Part shown: piece by piece, positions 1 to 8,749 of the stretch
How the letters are laid out: each line of letters starts with the position of its first letter
How positions within the stretch are numbered: the first letter of the stretch is position 1
Source of the DNA: Poa pratensis
Lineage: Eukaryota; Streptophyta; Magnoliopsida; Poales; Poaceae
Assembly: GCA_947311845.1 (NCBI GenBank)
Contig: CAMZMU010000012.1
Coordinates: 8,704,661-8,768,660 of the forward strand
Length of the DNA stretch: 64,000 bases
Direction of reading: 5' to 3'
Notes under the pieces: generated by a model
What the model saw: the letters and a program-made list of their open reading frames with translations, nothing else
Database searches by the model: none
Told to the model about the DNA's origin: nothing
Program-made: the position numbers and the translations under genes

Positions 1-2
1 GC

Positions 3-1409
3 TCATCAAGGCGCCACAAGAAAGATGCCAAGGTGGACCCCAACATGTCACCAAGCTCTAGTGGAAGCTCCAAGGAAAGGTCGCCAAGGCAACAAGCACG
101 CCGACGTCAACATGAGGAGAAGCATCCAAATGACTTTCGGCGACACCCTACAACTCAAGAGCGTCAACGTCGACATGAGAAGAAGACGGCGACAAAGGCG
201 CATCCTATGGTGTCCCCTAGTGCTACCACTCCAAGTGCGCCAACAAGAGCTACAAGTCCCATCTTTGACGAGATCATGGCCGACATCGACAACTTCTTCG
301 AGAATCTCATTCATCGACGCCGGAAGAAACATGGTCACAAACGTGAGGCCGCTACACCATTGGCGCCCCTCTCAAGCACTTCTCATGATATGGCCTCTAC
401 ACCAAGTGCCATCACCACATTGGCCCCCATATGGGAAAATGAAGACCTTCTATGTGACAATTGCCAAGGCCAAGACCATGACCCACGTGAATGTCCCAAT
501 CTCTTGTGCCCACTATGCAATAGAAGAGGTCATATGATGTGGGAGTGCAAAGTTGGTGAACAAAACGGTGACCAAGACGGTGAGAAGACGGTCGAGCATG
601 GGATTTTCCCTTCGACCAAGGAGGCGAGCATGGAGAATGCTATCACCTATGACCATGGGTCAAGTGATGATGATGCCGAGCATGGGATGTTCCCTTCGGC
701 AATGGAGTCAAGTGATGAAGCGGAGCATGGGATTTTCCCTTCCGCAAAGGAGTCGAGTAATGATGCCTACATTATGGCATTGACATTTGGAGGCGAGTTG
801 GTTGAGCAGGTTGAGCATGGGAGTTTCCCTTCAACCTTGGAGGCGTATGGAGTTGAGGAAACCGAGCCTATCCCTATGAGCTTGAGTTATGAGATGGTAC
901 CAATCCCATGTGAGCATGAGAGCCACTTAGCCCACTTGAGTGAGAGTGAGAGTGAGTTGAGTGCCTCCACCATATGTGAGTTTGAGTGCTTTCACTTTGA
1001 GGGAATGAGTGATACACCACTTGAGTTGAGAGAGGTAGTTGATAGGTCTTATGAGGCCATTTCGAATTCTAGCAACTTAACCTCTACCTCTAGTGTGTTT
1101 TCTCATTGTATGCTAGGTTCCATGGATGATGATGATGCCACCCCATGTCTACTTCAAGATGAACAAGTCGGCTACATGGAAGCCCCTACTACTTCAACAC
1201 CTACTTCACATGAGTGGGACTACAAAGGTATGGGTGTTGATGTGACCATGTTCCCGCTAGTGGACATGATGAACTATGATTGTTTGCATGCTAGGGATGA
1301 TTCTATTGATGTCACATATGATTCGTTCTTATTCCCATGTGATATTTTGTGTGAAACCAATGTTGATCATGTGGAATCACACATGGTTTGCTTGGTCTTT
1401 GATGTGTAG
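3..1409 (+). CDS. gag-like protein of non-autonomous LTR element F (5' partial)
   Basis: The frame is open to the left window edge, so the true start lies upstream; GTG at 33 and ATG at 45 are internal codons. The protein is basic and Ser/Arg-rich at first. It then carries two consecutive CCHC zinc knuckles (C-x2-C-x4-H-x4-C, coded at about 453-548), typical of retroelement nucleocapsid proteins that bind RNA. After them comes an acidic region with four copies of an EHGxFPS peptide (codons near 594, 678, 723 and 813), then an acidic Ser-rich tail. No protease, reverse transcriptase or integrase follows before the polypurine tract near 1730. I infer a gag-like protein of a non-autonomous element. 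The zinc knuckles are seen directly; the retroelement role rests on the LTR that follows. It could instead be a captured host zinc-knuckle gene. Confidence 0.55.
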   Translation, partial: SSRRHKKDAKVDPNMSPSSSGSSKERSPRQQARRRQHEEKHPNDFRRHPTTQERQRRHEKKTATKAHPMVSPSATTPSAPTRATSPIFDEIMADIDNFFENLIHRRRKKHGHKREAATPLAPLSSTSHDMASTPSAITTLAPIWENEDLLCDNCQGQDHDPRECPNLLCPLCNRRGHMMWECKVGEQNGDQDGEKTVEHGIFPSTKEASMENAITYDHGSSDDDAEHGMFPSAMESSDEAEHGIFPSAKESSNDAYIMALTFGGELVEQVEHGSFPSTLEAYGVEETEPIPMSLSYEMVPIPCEHESHLAHLSESESELSASTICEFECFHFEGMSDTPLELREVVDRSYEAISNSSNLTSTSSVFSHCMLGSMDDDDATPCLLQDEQVGYMEAPTTSTPTSHEWDYKGMGVDVTMFPLVDMMNYDCLHARDDSIDVTYDSFLFPCDILCETNVDHVESHMVCLVFDV

Positions 1410-1705
1410 GTCGTACCTTTGGATGAGCCTCCATGAGTTGTTTCAACCACGCATTCCTATGACGGAAGTTCTTGCAAGAAGAGCACATTGGCATCTTGCT
1501 AAGGTGACTTCCTTCTACATAAGCGCTCATGCGATGACCTTCAAGAATTGGCTACTCTTTGAGTGTTGTTTTGTCTTCCTTGTGAATCTTGTAGGTTACT
1601 TGAAAGGCGAAGGAACATTGAAGAAGTGCCACATCATTTCCATCGACTACATGGTGAACCACACGACAAGGTCTACACGTCTACCTCCTTGCCATGATGA
1701 TGAGC
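1410..1705 (+). other. non-coding 3' internal region of element F
   Basis: About 300 bases between the gag-like stop codon and the pre-PPT hairpin. No pol-like peptide is visible in any frame, so the element has no enzymes in the part seen here. Confidence 0.5.
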
Positions 1706-1745
1706 AAGAGTCGAGGACGACTCTTTTTAAAGGGGGGGGGGGAGA
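1706..1745 (+). promoter_or_regulatory. pre-PPT hairpin and polypurine tract of element F
   Basis: A perfect 8-bp stem (AAGAGTCG pairing with CGACTCTT) closes an AGGA loop at 1706-1725. It is followed by A-rich sequence and a run of 11 G ending in AGA, directly before the LTR. Polypurine tracts prime plus-strand DNA synthesis in LTR retrotransposons. The hairpin recurs in the other families of this window. Confidence 0.75.
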
Positions 1746-2859
1746 TGATGTAGCCCAACCTAGGACCATCACCATGTCAAGCATCCCAACTCATCGCAAG
1801 TCACCACGAACCTCAAAGGTGAACTCCTTCCTCTATGTGAACCTCGATATGACACTTTGGAATGGTATACTACTTGACCATCGTCACTTTGTATTGCTAG
1901 TCATGACGAGTACGACTCCACGGGAAGATGGCCAAGGCGCACGAGGAATGGAGTCCGACAAGACGGTGGCTTGGAAGAGGAGAAGGAAGAGGAGCCATCA
2001 GCTCCAGGAGCGGTACTACCGCTGCATGCAACGGTACTACCGCCAGGCGCCAGACGATCCAGGCTGAAGAAGCGGAAGCTCCAGCAGCGGTACTACCGCC
2101 CGTGCCGAGCGGTACTACCGCCAAGACCCAGGAGCGATACTACCGCTGTAGCTACCGCCACCTCTACCGCGCAACCGGAAATGCGTACTTTATCGCCAAC
2201 GGTACTTGGCCGGTACAGGCCACGTACTACCGCTGGAGAAGAGCATCCTTTTATTCGTGCGAGTACACCGGTACTACCGCCGGGTGCAGCGGTACTACCG
2301 CCCCTTTCCAGGAACGGTACTACCGCTGTATCCCAACGGTACTACCGCTGCCTGCGTGCAGAAGCAGGGAATATTCCCTTATATCTCTCCCCACCTACCC
2401 CTTTGGGTCAAACCTATATATAGGCACCTACCCCCTCCAGATCTAGATAGACTATGTTTTGAGATTAGAGTAGAGCTAGACTCCTTCTCAAAGGTCTCCT
2501 TCCTCCCCTTGTGGGGATGGTTCCTCCCCTAGTGGAGAAGATGCCTTCGTGGATTCAAGACCTCTACTTGTAGTTTGACTACTTGCCAATCTTTCATCCT
2601 CGGGTGACTTTATTGGATCGGTTCGGTTGACCGTTGGAGAAACAACCATCCAAGATCCCTTCTTGTACCTACTTGCCGATCTCCCACCTTCGTGTGGATT
2701 CTATTGGGCCGGTTGGACCGACCGGTAAGGGAAACGGTTCTTGTATCTTGTGTGTATTCTTGTGTTCTTCCTCGTGATCTTCGTGTTCTTGCGTGAGTTC
2801 GTCCACATCCTCCGTCAATCCGTGAAGATCGGGCCACCCTAGAGGACTTATCCTCATCA
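1746..2859 (+). repeat. 3' LTR of element F
   Basis: Starts TGATGTAG directly after the polypurine tract and ends CATCA where satellite sequence begins (1,114 bp). Its first 170 bases encode a diverged version of the VNSLL pol-tail peptide seen in the other LTRs. The U3 part (about 2010-2350) holds eight exact CGGTACTACCG palindromes plus variants. The next five bases (GGTAC, 2860-2864) are the expected target-site duplication, but the left copy is outside the window. Confidence 0.85.
2415..2423 (+). promoter_or_regulatory. TATA box of F LTR
   Basis: TATATATAG lies about 65 bp downstream of the palindrome cluster, where the U3/R border is expected. No telo-box-like sequence follows it, unlike the other LTR families here. 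Confidence 0.6.
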
Positions 2860-3490
2860 GGTACTGATACTCCTAGATGGCTGTGAGGGGTGCACGTGGG
2901 TTAGATGACGTAAATTGGGTACGTATACTCCTAGATGGCTAGGAGGGGTCCAAGGGGGTCAAGATGGCTAGGATTGTCGCACGTGGTTAAGGATGACCTA
3001 AAATTGGTACTGATACTCCTAGATGGCTGGGAGGGGTGCACGTGGGTCAGATGACGTAAAGAGGGTACGTATACTCCTAGATGGCTAGGAGGGGTCCATG
3101 GGGCTCCAGATGGCTTGGATTGTCGCACGTGGTTAAGGATGATCTAAAAGTGGTATTAATACTCCTAGATGGCTGGGAGGGGTGCACATGGGTCAGATGA
3201 CGTAAGGAGGGTACGTATACTCCTAGATGGCTAGGAGGGGTCCAGATGGCTAGGATTGTCGCACGTGATTAAGGATGACCTAAAAGTGGCACTCTTACTC
3301 CTACATGGCTGGGAGGGGGTGCACGTGGGTTAGATGATGTAAGGAGGGTACGTATACTCCTAGATGGCTAGGAGGGGTCCACGGGGGTCCAGATAGCTAG
3401 GATTGTCGCACGTGGTTAAGGATGACCTAAAAGTGGCACTGATACTCCTAGATGGCTGGGAGGGGTGCACGTGGGTCAGATGACGTAAGG
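2860..3490 (+). repeat. 146-bp satellite, block 1
   Basis: Direct tandem repeats of about 146 bp. Each has two diverged half-units that begin ATACTCCTAGATGGCT and continue GGGAGGGGTGCACG or AGGAGGGGTCCACG. No coding sense. The block is bounded on the left by the F LTR and on the right by an LTR fragment. Confidence 0.9.
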
Positions 3491-3597
3491 TGATGTAGTG
3501 CAACCTAGGCACACAACACCAACATCACCAAATGGACCAATGACAAGAGCAAGAGTCAAAGCTCTCCATGATAAGGTGAATTCACTCCTATCTATGT
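3491..3597 (+). mobile_element. 107-bp 5'-terminal LTR fragment inside satellite
   Basis: Begins TGATGTAGTGCAACC and matches the first ~107 bases of the TGATGTAG LTR family, closest to the solo LTR at 3731-4737. It stops abruptly in the pol-tail (VNSLL) coding part and returns to satellite. About 19 bases of satellite (TGGGTCAGATGACGTAAGG) flank it on both sides. Confidence 0.8.
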
Positions 3598-3730
3598 GGG
3601 TCAGATGACGTAAGGAGGGTACGTATACTCCTAGATGGCTAGGAGGGGTCCACAGGGGTCCCGATGGCTAGGAGTGTCGCACGTGGTTAAGGATGACCTA
3701 AAAGTGGCACTGATACTCCTACATGGCTGG
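3598..3730 (+). repeat. 146-bp satellite, block 2
   Basis: Less than one further unit of the satellite, ending in GCTGG, the left target-site duplication of the solo LTR. Confidence 0.9.
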
Positions 3731-4737
3731 TGATGTGGGTTGGTCCCGATTTTCACGGATTTGTGCGGAGGGAACGACGAACACGAAGAACACACGAAGA
3801 ACGAAGAACACAAAAGAGAGGAAATCAACACACACGGGTAAATAGCAAGTAGCAACCCGGCAAGACTCGATTGGTAACAAATCCCCGTGGGCAGCCCCCA
3901 ATCCTCCTCTCCCAAGCACACCTTACTCTTAGGATTGTTTCTCCAATTGGTCAATCCAACCAATTCAATCTAGCCACTCACAGAGGGAAGATTAGCAAGT
4001 AATCGCAACTACAAGCGGAGCCTTGGTATCCACGCAGTGATCTTCTCCTCAAGAAGAGGCCTTGGTTCATCTCCACATGTGGAGGCCTTGATTCATCTCC
4101 ATAGGAGGAAAGAGACACTTTGAGAAGAAGGAGCAAGGCTCTACTTTAGTTCTTAAATCATATTCTAACCCTAGATCTGGAGGGGATGGGTCTATTTATA
4201 GTCTAAGTCACGAAGTCGGTGAAAAGGTGGGGATACAAGGCCACGTGGGCCCGTCAAGCGCGCAGGCTGGTCGTCTCAGGCAAACCGGCCTAGAGGCCGG
4301 CCGAGGCTGGCGTGGAGGCCGGCCTGGGGGCCGGTTTGGAGGCCGGCTGGAGACTGGCTGAGGCCGGCTGGGGGGCCGGTCGCGTCGGGAGGTTGGCCGG
4401 CCTGTGGCCCGGCCTAGGCCGGCCTGGAGGCCAGCTGGCTCTGGAGGTAGCCCGGCCTGGGGCCGGCTGGCCTGTTTCCACTGCTTCTTCTCCTTCGCCT
4501 CCCGACGTCTCTTGGCTATCTTCGTCACTCCCTTGGGGATCTTCATAGGGGTCTTCAAGTCCATTATAGCTGAGCACACACAATGTATCGGAATGAAGTA
4601 GCAAGCCATTCAAGGGAGTGTCAAGGTCACACATAGATAGGAGTGAGTTTACCTTATCATGGAGAGCTTTGACTCTCGCTCTTGTCATTGGGCCCTTTGG
4701 TGATGTTGGTGTTGAGTGCCTGGGTTGCACTACATCA
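3731..4737 (-). mobile_element. solo LTR (gypsy, TGATGTAG family) with TSD GCTGG
   Basis: In plus orientation it starts TGATGTGGG and ends CTACATCA, with GCTGG at 3726-3730 and 4738-4742. It is therefore a complete solo LTR of 1,007 bp in reverse orientation, the usual product of recombination between the two LTRs of one element. The U5 and R parts match the LTRs at 8750 onward. The U3 part differs: where those carry CGGTACTACCG it carries repeated GGCCGGCC-type palindromes (about 4265-4470). The first LTR bases encode the TRAR...VNSLL pol tail. Confidence 0.93.
4192..4200 (-). promoter_or_regulatory. TATA box of solo LTR
   Basis: TATAAATAG on the minus strand. CTAGGGTTAGA lies about 20-30 bases downstream (plus coordinates 4164-4176), the same layout as in the related LTRs. 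Confidence 0.7.
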
Positions 4738-7066
4738 GCTGGGAGGGGTGCACGTGGGTCAGATGACGTAAGGAGGGTACGTATACTCCTAGATGGCTAG
4801 GAGGGGTCCACGGGGGTCCAGATAGCTAGGATTGTCGCACGTGGTTAAAGATGACCTAAAAGTGGTACTGATACTCCTAGATGGCTGGAAGGGGTGCACG
4901 TGGGTCAGATGACGTACGGAGGGTACGTATACTCCTATATGGCTAGGAGAGGTCCACAGGGGTCCAGATGGCTAGGATTGTCGCACGTGGTTAAGGATGA
5001 CCTAAAAGTGGCACTGATACTCCTACATGGCTGGGAGGGGTGCACGTGGGTCAGAGGACGTAAGGAGGGTACGTATAATCCTAGATGGCTAGGAGGGGTC
5101 GACGGGGGTCCAGATGGCTAGGATTGTCGCACGTGGTTAAGGATGACCTAAAAGTGGTACTGATACTCCTAGATGGCTGGGATGGGTGCACGTGGGTCAG
5201 ATGACGTACGGAGGGTATGTATACTCCTATATGGCTAGGAGAGGTCCACAGGGGTCCAGATGGCTAGGATTGTCGCACGTGGGTTAGATGACGTAAGGAG
5301 GGTACGTATACTCCTAGATGGCGAGGATGGGTCCACAGGGGTCCAGACGGCTAGGATTGTCTCACGTGGTTAAGGATGACCTAAAAGTGGCACTGATACT
5401 CCTAGATGGCTGGGAGGGGTGCACGTGGGTCAGATGACGTAAGGAGGGTACGTATACTCCTAGATGGCTAGGAGGGGTCCACGGGGGTCCAGATGGCTAG
5501 GATTGTCGCACGTGGTTAAGTATGACCTAAAAGTGGTACTGATACACCTAGATGGCTTGGAGGGGTGCATGTGGGTCAGATGACGTAAAGAGGGTACGTA
5601 TACTCCTAGATGGCTAGGAGGGGTCCACAGGGGTCCAGATGGCTAGGATTGTCGCACGTGGTTAAGGATGACCTAAAAGTGTTACTGATACTCCTAGATG
5701 GCTGGGAGGGGTACACGTGGGTCAGATGACGTAAGGTGGGTACGTATACTCCTAGATGGCTAGGAGGGGTCCACGGGGGTCCAGATGGCTAGGATTGTCG
5801 CACGTCGCTAAGGATGACCTTAAAGTGGTACTGATACTCCTAGATGGATTGGAGGGGTGCACGTGGGTCAGATGAGGTAAGGAGGGTACGTATACTCCTA
5901 GATGGCTAGGAGGGGTCCACGGGGGTCCAGATAGCTAGGATTGTCGCACGTGGTTAAGGATGAACTAAAAGTGGTACTGATACTCCTAGATGGCGGGGAT
6001 GGGTGCACGTGGGTCAGATGACGTACGGAGGGTACGTATTCTCCTATATGGCTAGGAGAGGTCCACAGGGGTCCAGATGGCTAGGATTGTCGCACGTGGG
6101 TCAGATGACGTAAGGAGGGTACGTATACTCCTAGATGATGAGGATGGGTCCACAGGGGTCCAGATGGCTAGGATTGTCTCACGTGGCTAAGGATGACCTA
6201 AAAGTGGCACTAATACTCCTAGATGGCTAGGAGGGGTGCACGTGGGTCAGATGACGTAAGGAGGGTACGTATACTCCTAGATGGCTAGGAGGGGTCCACG
6301 GGGGTCCAGATGGCTAGGATTGTCGCACGTGGTTAAGGATGACCTAAAAGTGGTACTGATACACCTAGATGGCTTGGAGGGGTGCATGTGGGTCAGATGA
6401 CGTAAAGAGGGTACATATACTCCTAGATGGCTAGGAGGGGTCCACGGGGGTCCAGACGGCTAGGATTGTCGCACGTGGTTAAGGATGACCTAAAAGTGTT
6501 ACTGATACTCCTAGATGGCTGGGAGGGGTACACGTGGGTCAGATGACGTAAGGAGGGTACGTATACTCCTAGATGGCTAGGAGGGGTCTACGGGGGTCCA
6601 GATGGCTAGGATTGTCGCACGTGGTTAAGGATGACCTTAAAGTGGTACTGATACTCCTAGATGGATGGGAGGGGTGCACGTGGGTCAAATGAGGTAAGGA
6701 GGGTACGTATACTCCTAGATGGCTAGGAGGGGTCCAGGGGGTCCAGATGGCTAGGATTGTCGCACGTGGTTAAGGATGACCTAAAAGTGTTACTGATACT
6801 CCTAGATGGCTGGGAGGGGTACACGTGGGTCAGATGACGTAAGGTGGGTACGTATACTCCTAGATGGCTAGGAGGGGTCCACGGGGGTCCAGATGGCTAG
6901 GATTGTCGCACGTGGTTAAGGATGAACTAAAAGTGGTACTGATACTCCTAGATGGCTGGGAGGGGTGCACGTGGGCCAGATGACGTAAATTGGGTACGTA
7001 TACTCCTAGATGGCTGGGAGGGGTCCAAGGGGGTCAAGATGGCTAGGATTGTCGCACAAGGTTAAG
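4738..7066 (+). repeat. 146-bp satellite, block 3, with 817-bp higher-order repeat
   Basis: Successive ACTGATAC landmarks lie 146 bases apart (5392, 5538, 5684, 5830). Diagnostic variants recur at 817 bases: 5159/5976, 5684/6501 and 5830/6647. One higher-order unit is therefore about five 146-bp monomers plus an ~87-bp short monomer. The short monomer lacks the GTTAAGGATGACC part (near 5275 and 6095). The block ends at the LTR start at 7067. Confidence 0.88.
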
Positions 7067-8749
7067 TGATGTAGCCCGACCTACGTCTCCTACAACAAGT
7101 GGCCCAATGACAAGAGCAAGAGTCAAGGCACTTCATGATAAGGTGAACTCGCTCCTATCCATGTGTGATCTCGATACTCCTTTGAATGGCTTGCTACTTC
7201 ATTCCGATACCTTGTGCATACTCAGGCATGACCCCTATGAAGACTCCCAAGGAAGCGCGGAAGATGGACAAGGATCGAGCCAAGATGATGAGGAAGAAGA
7301 AGACAAGAAGGAAGAAGAAACCCCAGGAGGCGGTACTACCGCCGGGTTAAGCGGTACTACCGCCCCTGGCCCAGTCAGCAAGGCCTCAACCCACGCCGAC
7401 GGTACCTCCAGCGGCACCGGCAGCGGCACCGGTCGGTACCGGGGACGTGGGATGGGCGACCCCCACGTCGGCGGTGCTACCGCCCCAGCTACCGCCAAAA
7501 CGGCGCTTCGGACGCGACGTCCGGTATCGCCAGCGGCACCAGTAGTGGTACCAACTGGTACCGGCGACGTGGGGAGCACGACGCCACCAAGGACTCGACA
7601 TTCCCCCACCATCATAATCCGTTGTGAGCCCTTCTTCCTTACGTGTACCTTGACCTATCGGACTAGCTCCTTGATATTGCGGGGCATTGCACTTGTTCGA
7701 GTGATTGTCTTAAAGTATTGGCGAGTGTGTATCGTTAGAGATCTTGGCACTAGCAAAAGAGAAGGAATCATCGTCAAAAAGCAAAAATCAAAAAAAAAAA
7801 GAAGAGAAAAGAAAAAGAATCAAGTGGTGCCAAGTATCATCTCTTGTAGGTTGCGACAAAGCTTATACCGCCAAAGTGTGAGTGAGTGTAACTCTTGTGC
7901 AAATCCGTAGCCCATCAAAAAGCAATTGAGCTAGCGTCCATCTTGTGTTGGGTGACATTTGAGCACGAAGTCTTCGTTAGGTTGCATATCTTCGAGTGCT
8001 CGCCCTTTGGTCGCCCAACCCCATCATTCGATTTTGTGTGTGTTTCTTGATACTTTGTGGTTGAAGTTTCTTTGGTAATTTGATCATTGTGGATTTTCTC
8101 TACCTTTGACAATATACTTGTCGTCGGGTTTGCTTGTTTCGTTTGCCACTTCATACCATCCTATCCTCATAAGTGTGTGTGTTGGGTGTTAGAACCGGAT
8201 TTTCTCCTCTCAAGCCAAATTATACTTGGGATATAGTTTGTCTTGGTTTTTCTTACCACACATCTCACTTGTTCTTGAGAAAATGTTTAGGGGAAGTACA
8301 AACGGAAGCTCAAACTCCGATGATGAAATCCATGGTGGAGTTCGCGGTGATCATGGCTATGTCACACAATCGGACTTGTTGGCATGCGACACTTTCTTCG
8401 TGATAACCTAGGACGCTACGAGCGCCGTCTTCAAACTCAAGAGAACACCTTCAACGACCGCATGCAAGCTCAAGAAGAAAATATGGAGCGGATGACCGAA
8501 GCTATCAACAACCTTGTGCGACAACGAGCGTCTTCACACTCAAGCCATACAAGAAGGTCCTCAAGGTCGACATAAGCACGTCATGGTCGTCATGAACCTC
8601 GACAAGAACGTCAACATGATCCAAGGCGCGACGCCCATGAACGACCTCCTCCTAACGTTGAACAACCACATGATCTTCACGCGAACAATGCAAATGCGCA
8701 TCAAGAACAACCTCGCCAAAATGTTGAACATCGCGAGCGCATACCATCA
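7067..8749 (+). mobile_element. 5' part of host gypsy element H (truncated LTR + leader + gag start)
   Basis: An LTR starts with TGATGTAGCCC at 7067 in satellite sequence. Its U3 (with CGGTACCG-type repeats) runs to about 7570, where it jumps into leader sequence normally found after the primer site. The TATA box, R, U5 and PBS are missing. The leader to about 8150 resembles that of E2m (for example the stretch around 7654-7740), whereas 8170-8749 is nearly identical to the tandem units, so this end is a mosaic. It stops at 8749 in CATCA, the left target-site duplication of the nested insertion. The element resumes at 30663. Confidence 0.8.
8283..8749 (+). pseudogene. gag N-terminal fragment of H
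   Basis: Starts at ATG 8283 (peptide MFRGSTNG). A frameshift shortly after brings a stop near 8409; the other frames continue the Arg/His/Gln-rich gag N-terminus. A further stop at the TCGACATAAGC site (about 8573) is shared with all five tandem units. It breaks off at the CATCA insertion site and continues at 30663. Confidence 0.75.

Noticed and set aside
1928..2532. Overlapping ORFs rich in VLPP, RYYR and GTTA peptides
   Set aside because: They are the three frames of CGGTACTACCG repeats in LTR U3. The same peptides recur in every LTR of the window and are not genes.
2860..7066. CRISPR-like or minisatellite-coding locus
   Set aside because: The repeats are contiguous 146-bp monomers without unique spacers, in eukaryotic DNA.
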